A DNA stretch of 64,000 bases, taken from assembly GCF_900163815.1 (NCBI RefSeq), contig NZ_FUKO01000006.1, positions 1-64,000 of the forward strand, given 5' to 3'. This stretch comes from Microbacterium esteraromaticum (lineage in GTDB: Bacteria; Actinomycetota; Actinomycetes; Actinomycetales; Microbacteriaceae). The position numbers and the translations under genes were made by a program. Positions 46,363-55,691 of the stretch are shown here, in pieces; position 1 is the first letter of the stretch; each line of letters starts with the position of its first letter. A model generated the notes under the pieces. That model made no database searches. It was not told where the DNA came from and was given only the letters and a program-made list of their open reading frames with translations.

Positions 46363-47337
46363 TCAGCCGTCTTCGGCGAGAAGCCGCGCGAGTGTCTCGT
46401 CGAGCACGACGTCGGTGATGATGCCCGCGGCTATCGCCGCACGTAGCGAGCCGAGCTTCGCAGCACCCGAGACCACGCACACACGTCTCGGCACGCGGCG
46501 CAGTCGGTCAAGTCCCGGACCGGTCGAGCGGCCGTTCAGACGGATGTCGCGCCAGGTGCCGTCCGCCCGGAAGAAGACGGTGGCCACGTCGCCGATGGCA
46601 CCGTCTTCGCGCAGCATCCGATAGTCGTCGCGGTTGAGGTATCCGCCGACGTAGACGCGGCTGGGCACTTCGGACTGCGGGGATCCCAGGCCGAAGACGG
46701 CGATGTCCATTCTCGACTGGAACGCCAGCACACGGCGGGTGCTGCGCTCTTTCCACATCGCATCACGCGTATCGGGGTTGTCGAAGAACGCCGGCACCGG
46801 GAACTGCTCCACCTCGGCGCCGAAAGCCTGGCCGAAGCGCTGCAGGATGTCGCTGGAGTACTCCAAGCCGCTGGTCTGCGTGTTCCCCGCGCCGTTGAGC
46901 TGAACGAAACTCGTGTTGTGCACTTCTTTCTGCACCAGTGACCGACTGACCATGCTGATCGTCGAGCCCCACGCCACGCCGACGACCATGTTCGATTCGA
47001 TGAACTGCGAGAGAAGCCGGCCTGCAGTCAGAGCCACCCGCTCCAGGCGCTCGACGTCGTTCACAATGCCCGACATCGGAACGATGTGCGCATTCACGCG
47101 GAAGCGCTCACGCAGCTGTTCCTCGATGCGACCCACACGCTCGAAGGGCGAGTTGATGCGGATGTCGACCAAGCCGCTCTCCCGCGCGGATGCGAGTAGT
47201 CGGGACACCGACGACCTCGATGTGGAGAGCTCCCGGGCGATGGCATCCATCGTCATGTCCTGCAGGTAGTACAGCTTCGCCGCCGTGAGCGCGGCGACCG
47301 TTTTCGCATCGTGACGGGGTTCGTCAATGGGCATCAT
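46363..47337 (-). CDS. SorC/DeoR-family sugar-binding transcriptional regulator
   Basis: A 324-residue regulator: a helix-turn-helix at about 24-58 (MTMDAIARELSTSRSSVSRLL) and a C-terminal SorC effector domain (GVAWGSTISMVSRSL, VFGLGSPQ, GVITDVV-type end). Its position divergent to glpD-glpK makes it the probable glycerol regulator, sensing a phosphorylated intermediate such as glycerol-3-phosphate (inference). ATG 47337 is five bases from AGGAGG, a near-perfect ribosome-binding site; GTG 47343 would sit inside that site. Confidence 0.88.
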   Translation of the reverse strand: MMPIDEPRHDAKTVAALTAAKLYYLQDMTMDAIARELSTSRSSVSRLLASARESGLVDIRINSPFERVGRIEEQLRERFRVNAHIVPMSGIVNDVERLERVALTAGRLLSQFIESNMVVGVAWGSTISMVSRSLVQKEVHNTSFVQLNGAGNTQTSGLEYSSDILQRFGQAFGAEVEQFPVPAFFDNPDTRDAMWKERSTRRVLAFQSRMDIAVFGLGSPQSEVPSRVYVGGYLNRDDYRMLREDGAIGDVATVFFRADGTWRDIRLNGRSTGPGLDRLRRVPRRVCVVSGAAKLGSLRAAIAAGIITDVVLDETLARLLAEDG

Positions 47338-47358
47338 CCGCACCTCCTTTCCCAGGAT

Positions 47359-47372
47359 TGCACATCCGTGCA
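47359..47372. promoter_or_regulatory. Operator-like palindrome TGCAC-N4-GTGCA in the SorC/glpD intergenic region
   Basis: A perfect 5+4+5 inverted repeat between the divergent regulator and glpD, close to the regulator -10 (TGCAAT on the minus strand) and upstream of a possible glpD -10 (GATTCT). The same palindrome occurs at 50735-50748. Candidate binding site of the SorC regulator. Confidence 0.5.
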
Positions 47373-47430
47373 GCGTGCTTGCGCGATTCTGCCACCGGCT
47401 TGATGCTTGGTGAAGGGAGAAAGAGGGATC

Positions 47431-49143
47431 ATGGTCGATATGACGCGAAATTCACAGCGAGGCGACGAGCTGGCCGCCGTCCGCACTGCCGGAAGCACGA
47501 CGGTGCTGATCATCGGTGCCGGCATCAACGGGATCTCGCTGTTCCGCGATCTCGCGCTGCAGGGTGTGGATGCTGTCATCGTCGACCGTGGCGATTTCGC
47601 CGGCGGTGCATCGTCAGCATCCAGCCACATGATCCATGGCGGCATCCGCTACCTCGAGAACGGCGAGTTCCGCCTCGTGCGCGAGTCGGTGAAGGAGCGC
47701 AACGGACTGCTGCGCATCGCGCCCCATTACGTCAAGCCGCTCGAGACGACCATCCCGATCTATTCGACGTTCTCCGGCATCCTCGCCGCTCCCCTGCGCT
47801 TTCTCACCCACGGCAGCGACAAGCCGCAAGAGCGCGGCGCCGTGCTGATCAAGCTTGGCCTGATGATCTACGACCTGTTCTCCCGCGATGGTGGCAGCGT
47901 CCCGCGGCATCGGTTCTTCGGACGCCGGCATTCACTCGAAGAGCTGCCCGCTCTCGACCCGAAGATCAAGTACACCGCCACCTACTACGACGCCTCGATG
48001 CACGACCCCGAGCGCCTTGCGCTCGACGTGCTGCAGGACGGCCGTGCCGCCAACCCGCGCTCGCATGCCCTGAACTATGTCGAGGCAGTCGGGCAGCGCG
48101 GTGAAGACGTGGTGCTGCGCGATCTCGAATCCGCTGAGGAGTTCTCGATCCGCGCAGACGTCGTCGTCAACACCTCGGGGCCGTGGACCGACCTCACCAA
48201 TGACGTCCTCGGCACCGCGACCCGCTTTATGGGAGGCACGAAAGGCTCGCACATCGTGCTCGACCACCCCGAGCTGCTGGCGGCGACGCAGGGGCGGGAG
48301 ATCTTCTTCGAGCACTCTGACGGGCGCATCGTGCTCATCTATCCGCTGAAGGGTCGTGTTCTCGTCGGCACCACGGATATCGAGGCAGATCCTCGCCAGC
48401 CCGCGCGGTGCACAGAAGAAGAGGTGGACTACTTCTTCGAGCTCATCAACCACGTCTTCCCCACGATCGACCTCGACCGTCAGCAGATCGTGTACCGGTT
48501 CTCCGGCATCCGCCCATTGCCGCGCCATGAGGACACTGCTCCCGGGTTCGTATCCCGCGACTACCGGATCGAACGCGACGAAGGCACGGCTGTGCCGACG
48601 CTGAGTCTCGTCGGCGGCAAGTGGACGACATTCCGCGCACTCGGCGAGACGCTGGCCGACCGCGTGCTCGACCTGCTCGGACGCACCCGTTCCGTCTCGA
48701 CCGTGGGTCTCCCAATCGGGGGCGGGCTGGGCTTCCCGCGCACGGTGCGAGCTCGCTCGGCGTGGAAGCAGACGTACCTCTCCGGCGCCGATGCCGCACG
48801 CGGCGACCAGTTGCTGGCGCGCTATGGGACACGCGCTGCGGAGGTGTGGGCGCACATCGAGCAGGAAGACGATCGATCGCTGGCTGGCGGTGCGGTCTCG
48901 ACGCGCGAGCTGGAATGGATGGTCGAGCACGAACTGGTGGTGCGCCTCATCGATGTCGTGCTGCGCCGCACCAGCATCGCCTTCGTCGGTGACGTCACCG
49001 GTGAGGTCCTCGAGGAGCTTGCGGATGCCCTGGCACCTCTGCTCGGATGGAGCGACAGCCGCAGGGATGCCGAGATCGAGGCCACCGTACAGATCTTGAA
49101 CGACGCGCACGGGCTCGCGATCGAAGTGCCCGCCCGCCGCTGA
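47431..49143 (+). CDS. glpD: Glycerol-3-phosphate dehydrogenase, FAD-dependent
   Basis: A 570-residue aerobic enzyme that oxidises glycerol-3-phosphate to dihydroxyacetone phosphate and feeds electrons to quinone at the membrane. The FAD-binding GAGING is at 29-34; SSHMIHGGIRYLE and the KGSHIVLDHPE segment are family hallmarks; a helical C-terminal domain completes it. ATG 47431 has AGAGG four bases upstream. It is followed by glpK after 45 bases. No glpF glycerol channel gene is nearby. Confidence 0.94.
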   Translation: MVDMTRNSQRGDELAAVRTAGSTTVLIIGAGINGISLFRDLALQGVDAVIVDRGDFAGGASSASSHMIHGGIRYLENGEFRLVRESVKERNGLLRIAPHYVKPLETTIPIYSTFSGILAAPLRFLTHGSDKPQERGAVLIKLGLMIYDLFSRDGGSVPRHRFFGRRHSLEELPALDPKIKYTATYYDASMHDPERLALDVLQDGRAANPRSHALNYVEAVGQRGEDVVLRDLESAEEFSIRADVVVNTSGPWTDLTNDVLGTATRFMGGTKGSHIVLDHPELLAATQGREIFFEHSDGRIVLIYPLKGRVLVGTTDIEADPRQPARCTEEEVDYFFELINHVFPTIDLDRQQIVYRFSGIRPLPRHEDTAPGFVSRDYRIERDEGTAVPTLSLVGGKWTTFRALGETLADRVLDLLGRTRSVSTVGLPIGGGLGFPRTVRARSAWKQTYLSGADAARGDQLLARYGTRAAEVWAHIEQEDDRSLAGGAVSTRELEWMVEHELVVRLIDVVLRRTSIAFVGDVTGEVLEELADALAPLLGWSDSRRDAEIEATVQILNDAHGLAIEVPARR

Positions 49144-49188
49144 GCCGTGAATACGCGCGTCGCCGATGACACGCAGAAAGAGGCCGCC

Positions 49189-50703
49189 ATGGCTGAGTAC
49201 ATCCTGTCGATCGATCAGGGAACCACGTCCAGTCGGGCGATCATCTTCGATCACGGCGGCGGCATCATTGCCACCGGGCAGAAGGAGCACGAGCAGATCC
49301 TGCCGAAGGCGGGGTGGGTCGAGCACGATGCCACTGAGATCTGGCTCAATGTGCAGGAGGTCATCGGCCTCGCTTTGTCACGTGCACACCTCACGAGGCA
49401 TGACATCGCTGCAGTCGGTATCACGAACCAGCGCGAGACGACAGTCGTCTGGGATCGTCACACCGGCGAGCCGGTCTGCAACGCCATCGTATGGCAGGAC
49501 ACGCGCACGCAGGAGATCGTTGACCGCCTGGCAGCCGACGGCGGTGTCGACCGGTTCAAGCCGATCGTCGGGCTTCCGCTCGCCACGTACTTCTCGGGCA
49601 CGAAACTCACGTGGATTCTGGAGAACATCGAGGGTGCGCGCGGGCGGGCGGATGCTGGTGACCTGCTCTTCGGCACGACCGACTGCTGGGTGCTGTGGAA
49701 TCTCACCGGCGGCGCGGAAGGTGGTGTGCACGTCACCGATGTCACCAATGCATCGCGCACGATGTTCATGGATCTGGAAACGCTGGAATGGCGCGACGAC
49801 ATTCTGGAAGCGTTCGGCGTGCCGCGCTCGATGATGCCGGAGATCCGATCCTCATCCGAGGTGTATGGAACGGCCGAGACGTCTTCGCTCCTGCGCGAGA
49901 CCCCGATCGCGGGGATCCTCGGTGACCAGCAGGCAGCAACCTTCGGGCAGGCCGCATTCCAGAGCGGCGAGAGCAAAAACACGTACGGCACCGGCTGTTT
50001 TCTGATCTTCAACACCGGTGAAGAGATCGTGCACTCCAAGAATGGCCTGCTCACCACGGTCGGGTACAAGCTGGGCGACGCACCCACGCACTATGCGCTG
50101 GAAGGCTCGATCGCCGTCGCGGGATCGCTGATCCAGTGGCTGCGCGATCAGCTGGGTCTGATCTCGTCCGCCCCTGAGGTCGAAGAGCTCGCCGACAAGG
50201 TCGATGACAACGGCGGCGTCTATATCGTTCCGGCATTCTCGGGCCTGTTCACGCCCTACTGGCGTCCGGACGCACGCGGTGCGATCGTCGGACTGACCAG
50301 GTTCGCAAATCGCAATCACATCGCGCGGGCGGCGTTGGAGGCCGTCGCGTTTCAGACCCGAGATGTGCTGGATGCGGTGAATGCGGATGCTGATTTCGAG
50401 CTCACTGAGCTGAAGGTCGATGGAGGCATGGTCGCGAACGACGCGCTGATGCAGTTCCAGGCCGACATCCTCGGCGTGCCCGTTGTGCGTCCCGTCGTGA
50501 CGGAGACGACGGCTCTCGGCGCCGCGTATGCGGCGGGGCTCGCGGTGGGCTTCTGGAGCGGCTTGGACGATCTGTCTGCCAACTGGCAGGAGGATCACCG
50601 CTGGGAGCCGACGATGGTTTCCGACGAGCGCGATCGTCAGCTGCGGCTCTGGCGCAAGGCCGTGACGAAGTCCATGGACTGGGTCGACGACGACGTGCGC
50701 TGA
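49189..50703 (+). CDS. glpK: Glycerol kinase
   Basis: A 504-residue FGGY kinase that phosphorylates glycerol to glycerol-3-phosphate. DQGTTSS (9-15) binds phosphate; [13 protein letters not shown] and the C-terminal FGGY signature ([17 protein letters not shown]) bind glycerol. ATG 49189 follows AAAGAGG by five bases. Second gene of glpD-glpK. Downstream lies the palindrome at 50735-50748 and no obvious terminator. Confidence 0.95.
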   Translation: MAEYILSIDQGTTSSRAIIFDHGGGIIATGQKEHEQILPKAGWVEHDATEIWLNVQEVIGLALSRAHLTRHDIAAVGITNQRETTVVWDRHTGEPVCNAIVWQDTRTQEIVDRLAADGGVDRFKPIVGLPLATYFSGTKLTWILENIEGARGRADAGDLLFGTTDCWVLWNLTGGAEGGVHVTDVTNASRTMFMDLETLEWRDDILEAFGVPRSMMPEIRSSSEVYGTAETSSLLRETPIAGILGDQQAATFGQAAFQSGESKNTYGTGCFLIFNTGEEIVHSKNGLLTTVGYKLGDAPTHYALEGSIAVAGSLIQWLRDQLGLISSAPEVEELADKVDDNGGVYIVPAFSGLFTPYWRPDARGAIVGLTRFANRNHIARAALEAVAFQTRDVLDAVNADADFELTELKVDGGMVANDALMQFQADILGVPVVRPVVTETTALGAAYAAGLAVGFWSGLDDLSANWQEDHRWEPTMVSDERDRQLRLWRKAVTKSMDWVDDDVR

Positions 50704-50734
50704 GGGCTGCGACCACGACGCCGCAACCCGGCTC

Positions 50735-50748
50735 TGCACGTATGTGCA
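50735..50748. promoter_or_regulatory. Operator-like palindrome TGCAC-N4-GTGCA upstream of the membrane hydrolase gene
   Basis: Perfect 5+4+5 inverted repeat with the same half-sites and spacing as the site at 47359-47372. A -10-like TAGTCT lies about 40 bases further on. The remaining bases of 50704-50856 show nothing else. Confidence 0.45.
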
Positions 50749-50856
50749 CTTAGGCGCAGAATCGCCCACTCAGCATTCATTCAGCCAATAGTCTCCCCAT
50801 GGGCGAGCGAGTATCCGACCGCGCGGGCCCGAAACCCTTTCACTGAGGAGAGAACG

Positions 50857-52704
50857 ATGATTCAACGACGAGCGCGAAGAAACGGCTTCTGGCTGGCACT
50901 TTCGCTCCTTCTTTGCCTGATCTCGGCAGTCGGCGCGAGCGTGGTGCAGACCCACGCCGGAGCGGTCGCTGTGAAGGACATGCAGTGGGAGACGTCATCC
51001 GGCCGGATGCTGAATGCCCTCCTTTTCGTTCCGGAGACGGCCAGCGCTGACAACCGCGCACCCGCCGTGGTCGTGAGCCACGGCTGGTGGAACAACCGGG
51101 AGATGCAGGATGCCAACTATGTCGAACTCGCGCGGCGCGGTTTCGTCGTGCTGTCGATCGACATGTACGGTCATGGCAACTCCGATCCACTGCCCGCGGA
51201 CGAACTCGAGGTGGGCGGCACCGGGATGTACGACGGTGTGAAGCTCATTGCGGATCTGCCGTATGTGGACTCCACGCGAATCGGCGTCACAGGGCACTCG
51301 AACGGCGCCCGTGCCGCGAACTTCTCGATCGCGCTGGACGACGCGGCAGACGAGCAGCTGATCTCGTCAGTATTCCTCGTCGACAACGAGGCGATGTACC
51401 GGGACGCCGAAGGCGCGTACGCCAACCTCTACGGCACGCGCGACGTGGGCCTCGTCGCGGATCAGTACGACGAGTTCTTCTTCCGCAGCTACAGCCCAGA
51501 GGGCGTTCCGTTGACGGCGCCACGAGACTTCTCCACGACTGACAACGCGCAGTCGTTCTTGAACTTCGGAGCCGATCCGGCCAGCGGCGAGATGCGCGAG
51601 GTCGACACGGTCTACACCGACACGATCGACGGTGAGGATGCCATCCGGATCCTGCATACCCCGCCGCAGACGCACCCGTGGGGCACCATCTCCAAGTACA
51701 CGGTCGCCGACCTCGTCGACTTTTTCGATATGACGCTGGATGCCCCCCACGCGATGGACGGTACCGCTCAGGTATGGCAGATCAAGGAGGCCTTCACGGC
51801 TCTCGGTCTGCTGGGCTTCGGCATGTTCCTGGTCCCGTTCACTCGTGCGCTCTTGGGCACCCGAGCTTTCGCGGGGCTGCGGGCCGAAACGATCGCGCCT
51901 GCACTTCCGGCAACGCGCTCCGGTCACTACTGGTTCTGGGGCGGACTCGTCGTTTCGGCGATCATCTCGGCATGGTCGTACGTCTGGCTCAGTCAGCAGA
52001 CCTGGTTGGCGGCGTTGACACACAATGCCGTACCGAACCCCATCCCGACCGGCTCCGTATTCTTCATCGGGGTATGGGCTGCTTTCAACGGCATTATCGC
52101 GATCATAATCATGCTGGCGTCGTACTACCTCTTCGGCAAGAAGAGCGGCGTGCGACTGCGCGACCTGGGAATATTCCCAGGCTGGTTCAAGCTTCTCCAG
52201 AGCGTTGCGCTGGCACTCGTCGTTACCGCCGCCGCATTCGGGCTGGTGTTCTTGGCCGACTACTTCTTCAAGACGGATTTCCGGCTCTGGGTCATCGCAC
52301 TCAAATGGTTCCCTCAGGACAAGATCTGGTACGCGTTCTTCGTGCTTCCGCTGTTCCTGATCTACTTCGTCGCGAACTCCGTCGCGATCAACGTGTTCAA
52401 CCGCGTGACGATCGGTGGTCGTGAATGGGTGAACACGGCGGTGCTCGCGCTGTTCAACTCCTTGGGACCCATCGTGCTCGTGCTGGCGCAGTACATCACC
52501 TTCGCCGTTTCCGGTGAGCTGATCCCCGGCTTCGGCGGGATCTACAGCATCTGGTTGATCCCGGTGATCGTGATCCTCGCGGTCAGCGCGGTGATCTCGA
52601 GGAAGATCTACCGGGCGACGAACAACCCGTATATCGCAGGAGTGCTGAACGCAGCGGTTGTTGTGCTGATGTCGGCATCCAACTCCCTGGTCGTCACTTA
52701 CTGA
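50857..52704 (+). CDS. Alpha/beta-hydrolase fused to a multi-spanning membrane domain
   Basis: A 615-residue protein. An N-terminal anchor helix (about 11-30) is followed by an alpha/beta-hydrolase domain, about 40-300, with oxyanion segment SHGWWNNREM, nucleophile S148 in GHSNGA and a downstream His near HTPPQTHPWG. The rest has eight predicted membrane helices (from about 308 to 610). The catalytic domain should face outside. ATG 50857 has GAGGAGAG five bases upstream. Such hydrolase-plus-membrane proteins exist in Gram-positives without known substrate; the neighbouring glp genes and shared palindrome hint at lipid or glycerol-ester breakdown. Confidence 0.8.
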   Translation: MIQRRARRNGFWLALSLLLCLISAVGASVVQTHAGAVAVKDMQWETSSGRMLNALLFVPETASADNRAPAVVVSHGWWNNREMQDANYVELARRGFVVLSIDMYGHGNSDPLPADELEVGGTGMYDGVKLIADLPYVDSTRIGVTGHSNGARAANFSIALDDAADEQLISSVFLVDNEAMYRDAEGAYANLYGTRDVGLVADQYDEFFFRSYSPEGVPLTAPRDFSTTDNAQSFLNFGADPASGEMREVDTVYTDTIDGEDAIRILHTPPQTHPWGTISKYTVADLVDFFDMTLDAPHAMDGTAQVWQIKEAFTALGLLGFGMFLVPFTRALLGTRAFAGLRAETIAPALPATRSGHYWFWGGLVVSAIISAWSYVWLSQQTWLAALTHNAVPNPIPTGSVFFIGVWAAFNGIIAIIIMLASYYLFGKKSGVRLRDLGIFPGWFKLLQSVALALVVTAAAFGLVFLADYFFKTDFRLWVIALKWFPQDKIWYAFFVLPLFLIYFVANSVAINVFNRVTIGGREWVNTAVLALFNSLGPIVLVLAQYITFAVSGELIPGFGGIYSIWLIPVIVILAVSAVISRKIYRATNNPYIAGVLNAAVVVLMSASNSLVVTY

Positions 52705-52716
52705 CCAGCGGATATA

Positions 52717-52752
52717 CACGAAGCGCCCCGGAATCCTCCGGGGCGCTTCGTG
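52717..52752. terminator. Bidirectional terminator between the membrane hydrolase gene and ffh
   Basis: A perfect 16-bp stem (CACGAAGCGCCCCGGA) with an ATCC loop, in the 53-base convergent gap. Strong enough to stop transcription from both sides even though the T tracts are short. Confidence 0.8.
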
Positions 52753-52757
52753 CATGT

Positions 52758-54317
52758 TCAGCCCTTGCCGAACAGCTTCTGAATCTCAGCCATATCGGTT
52801 TCGGACGGTGCGGCCTGCCCGCCAAGCCCGAAGCCGGAACCCGTCGGGTTGGCGTTATCGGTCGCGACACCCGAGTTCTCGGCTGCCCGCTTCGCGGGGT
52901 TTCCGGAACGAGAGCCACTCTTGCTCTTCGCGCCCTTCTTCCCGCGCTTCGAGGACGCGCCGGGCCGCCCCATGCCGGGCACGGGCCCCATGCCGGGGAT
53001 ATTGGGGGTGCCGCCGCGAGCGACGGTCTTCATCATCTTCGCGGCCTGATCGAATCGCTGCACAAGCTGGTTGACGTCGGTGACGGTCATACCGGAGCCC
53101 TTCGCGATGCGCATGCGGCGCGAGCCGTTGAGCACCTTGGGGTTCCGTCGCTCGCCAGGCGTCATCGAGCGGATGATGGCCTCAGTGCGGTCGATCTCGC
53201 GCTCGTCGAAGTCATCGAGCTGCTGCTTCATCTGGCCCATGCCCGGGAGCATCCCGAGCATCTTCTTCATCGAGCCCATCTTCTTCATCTGCTGAAGCTG
53301 GTCGAGGAAGTCCTCCAGGGTGAAGGCCTCGTTCGCCAACTTCTCGGCGACCTTCATCGCCTCTTCCTCATCGAAGGCCTGCTGCGCCTGCTCGATCAGG
53401 GTGAGGACGTCACCGAGGTCGAGGATGCGACTCGCCATGCGGTCGGGGTAGAACGGCTCGAGGTCCTCGAGGTTCTCTCCCGTCGACGCGAAGATGATCG
53501 GACGGCCGGTGACCGATGCCACCGACAGTGCAGCACCACCGCGTGCATCGCCATCGAGCTTCGACAGCACGACACCGGTGAAGTCGACGCCTTCCTGGAA
53601 GGCCTTGGCCGTGTTGACGGCATCCTGACCGATCATCGCGTCGATGACGAACAGGACTTCATCCGGCTCGGTCGCCTTGCGGATGTCGGAGGCCTGCTTC
53701 ATCAGCTCGGCATCCACACCCAGACGGCCGGCGGTGTCGATGATGACGACATCGTGCTGGTGACGGCGGGCGTGCTCGACGCCGGCCTTTGACACCTTCA
53801 CCGGGTCGCCTACGCCATTGCCGGGCTCGGGCGCGAAGATCGTGGCGCCCGCGCGCTCAGCCACAACCTGCAGCTGATTCACGGCATTCGGACGCTGCAG
53901 GTCGGCGGCGACGAGCAGAGGCGTGTGGCCCTCGCCCTCGAGCTGCTTGGCGAGCTTGCCGGCAAAGGTCGTCTTACCCGAGCCCTGCAGGCCCGCAAGC
54001 ATGATGACGGTGGGCGGCGTCTTTGCGAACGCCAGCCGCCGCTGCTCGCCACCGAGGATCGCCACGAGCTCCTCGTTGACGATCTGCACCACCTGCTGCG
54101 CCGGGTTCAGCGCCTTGCTGACCTCGTCGCCGAGGGCGCGCTCGCGCACCTTCGCGGTGAATTCCTTGACGACGACGAGCGCGACGTCAGCATCCAGCAG
54201 GGCGCGACGGATCTCGCGGACAGTGCCGTCGACATCAGCAGGGGTCAGCTTGCCCTTCGTGCGCAGGTTGCGGAAGGTCTCGGTGAGCCGATCAGAAAGC
54301 GTGCCAAAAGTAGCCAT
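52758..54317 (-). CDS. ffh: Signal recognition particle protein Ffh
   Basis: A 519-residue SRP54. The N domain, the G domain with GLQGSGKTT at about 108-116, DTAGRL and SKLDGDARGG, and the methionine-rich M domain (MKKMGSMKKMLGMLPGMGQM) that binds signal sequences are all present. The C-terminal tail is Gly/Lys/Ser-rich and disordered. It binds 4.5S RNA, which is not in the window, and docks with FtsY at the membrane. ATG 54317 is ten bases from a TAGAAT box, so the leader is only a few bases. Confidence 0.96.
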   Translation of the reverse strand: MATFGTLSDRLTETFRNLRTKGKLTPADVDGTVREIRRALLDADVALVVVKEFTAKVRERALGDEVSKALNPAQQVVQIVNEELVAILGGEQRRLAFAKTPPTVIMLAGLQGSGKTTFAGKLAKQLEGEGHTPLLVAADLQRPNAVNQLQVVAERAGATIFAPEPGNGVGDPVKVSKAGVEHARRHQHDVVIIDTAGRLGVDAELMKQASDIRKATEPDEVLFVIDAMIGQDAVNTAKAFQEGVDFTGVVLSKLDGDARGGAALSVASVTGRPIIFASTGENLEDLEPFYPDRMASRILDLGDVLTLIEQAQQAFDEEEAMKVAEKLANEAFTLEDFLDQLQQMKKMGSMKKMLGMLPGMGQMKQQLDDFDEREIDRTEAIIRSMTPGERRNPKVLNGSRRMRIAKGSGMTVTDVNQLVQRFDQAAKMMKTVARGGTPNIPGMGPVPGMGRPGASSKRGKKGAKSKSGSRSGNPAKRAAENSGVATDNANPTGSGFGLGGQAAPSETDMAEIQKLFGKG

Positions 54318-54327
54318 GGTGCTTTTG

Positions 54328-54333
54328 ATTCTA
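54328..54333 (-). promoter_or_regulatory. -10 box (TAGAAT) of ffh
   Basis: Minus-strand TAGAAT, ten bases before ATG 54317, giving a leader of about three bases. Confidence 0.45.
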
Positions 54334-54366
54334 CGCGAGCGACCGGTAGATCATCATCTCCGGGTG

Positions 54367-54951
54367 TCAGCCCCAGGGCAGATCATGGATGCTGCGCAGC
54401 GCCGCATCGAACTGATGCTCCAGTGACGCCTGTCCGGCACCCTGTTCAGCCCACACCCGCAAGGACGAAAGCAGTGCGGTCGCCAGCGCCGCACCGAGGA
54501 TGTCGGCCCGGATCGCGCCGATTCCGGAATTGCGGGCGACCGATGCCACAGCCGAGGCGATCCGCGCGTGACGCAGCCCCGTGTCCGCCAGCAGCTCTGC
54601 TTCGAGCCCCATCGCGCGTGCGTTTCGCAGAGCGAGCGTGAGCGGGTCGGGCGCGAGACCGTGCACGATCGGTTCGAGCGCAGCGCGAACCGCGGGCCCA
54701 TCAGCATCGGCTCCCAGCGATGCCAACGCCGCCAGTGCGGTGTCGATTCGAGCGTCGAGCCCCGACCAGAGCACGTCGCTCTTCGAAGAGAAGTAGTTGA
54801 AGAAGCTGGAGCGGCTGACCCCCGCGCGGCGGGTGATATCGATGATCGAGGTGGCCTCGTACCCCTGTTCCAGAAACAGTTCGCAGGCGGCCTCCGCGAG
54901 AGTCTCCCGTGACGATGCCCGGGGCCTCCCTGCGCGCGGCTCGTTTTCCAT
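54367..54951 (-). CDS. TetR/AcrR family transcriptional regulator
   Basis: A 194-residue repressor-type protein. The N-terminal helix-turn-helix (about 17-58; ATSIIDITRRAGVSRSSFFNYFSSK) is canonical; the ligand-binding C-terminal part is Ala/Leu-rich. It is divergent from lipB with 98 bases between. A perfect palindrome of TetR type (55019-55033) lies in that gap, so it probably controls itself or lipB. The effector is unknown. ATG 54951 is seven bases from TACGCT. Confidence 0.85.
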   Translation of the reverse strand: MENEPRAGRPRASSRETLAEAACELFLEQGYEATSIIDITRRAGVSRSSFFNYFSSKSDVLWSGLDARIDTALAALASLGADADGPAVRAALEPIVHGLAPDPLTLALRNARAMGLEAELLADTGLRHARIASAVASVARNSGIGAIRADILGAALATALLSSLRVWAEQGAGQASLEHQFDAALRSIHDLPWG

Positions 54952-54958
54952 ATGACTC

Positions 54959-54964
54959 AGCGTA
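54959..54964 (-). promoter_or_regulatory. -10 box (TACGCT) of the TetR gene
   Basis: Minus-strand TACGCT with a seven-base spacer to ATG 54951. Confidence 0.4.
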
Positions 54965-55018
54965 GCCGGGTGGCCAATCAGCCAGAATCAGGCGTAGGGT
55001 ATTGCTCGATCGACATTC

Positions 55019-55033
55019 TTAGACACCGTCTAA
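55019..55033. promoter_or_regulatory. TetR-type operator palindrome TTAGACACCGTCTAA
   Basis: Perfect 6+3+6 inverted repeat, 17 bases before the lipB start and 68 bases from the TetR start, partly over the AT-rich region that should hold the lipB promoter. Confidence 0.6.
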
Positions 55034-55049
55034 CAATAGAAAGCGACCC

Positions 55050-55691
55050 ATGCTCGACATCCAGATCTCCGGACTCGCCCCGGACTATGTTCCTTACTCG
55101 GACGGATGGGAACTGCAGCGCAGCATCCACCACGATGTCGTCTCCGGCGCGCGACCCGACACGCTGCTGCTGCTCGAGCACGAAGCCGTGTACACCGCTG
55201 GCAAGCGCACGGAGCCGCAGGACCGACCGCAGGACGGCACAGCTGTGATCGATGTTGATCGCGGCGGGAAGATCACCTGGCACGGCCCCGGGCAATTGGT
55301 CGGATATCCGATCGTGCGCTTGCCTGAGCCGATGGATGTCGTCGCCCACGTGCGCCGCCTCGAGCGGCTTCTGATTGACGTGCTGCAGCCACTGGGTGTG
55401 AATGGCTACCAGGTCGAGGGGCGCAGCGGAGTCTGGGTGCGTCGACCACTGGGTGAAGACAAGGTCGCGGCGATCGGCGTGCGTGTGCAGCAGGGTGTGA
55501 CGATGCACGGCTTCGCCATCAACTGCGATAACAGTCTGGCGGGTTTCTGCGGCATCATTCCGTGTGGCATCACAGACGCGGGCGTCACCACCATCAGCGA
55601 GATCGTCGGCGCCGAAGTCACCCCGAGCGATATCGTGCAGCCGGTCGCTGCGGCCTTCGCCGCTGAATATGCGACGGAGGTGGCCGCATGA
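55050..55691 (+). CDS. lipB: Octanoyltransferase LipB
   Basis: A 213-residue enzyme that transfers octanoate from acyl carrier protein to lipoyl domains. The conserved blocks [15 protein letters not shown] and [16 protein letters not shown], with the later catalytic Cys near FCGIIPCG, are present. ATG 55050 has a weak AGAAAG upstream. The stop overlaps the lipA start (ATGA). Confidence 0.94.
   Translation: MLDIQISGLAPDYVPYSDGWELQRSIHHDVVSGARPDTLLLLEHEAVYTAGKRTEPQDRPQDGTAVIDVDRGGKITWHGPGQLVGYPIVRLPEPMDVVAHVRRLERLLIDVLQPLGVNGYQVEGRSGVWVRRPLGEDKVAAIGVRVQQGVTMHGFAINCDNSLAGFCGIIPCGITDAGVTTISEIVGAEVTPSDIVQPVAAAFAAEYATEVAA

Noticed and set aside
53640..53660. GAACAGGAC near 53650 as a third copy of the palindromic repeat
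   Set aside because: It lies within ffh coding sequence, matches only the short core and lacks the inverted partner.
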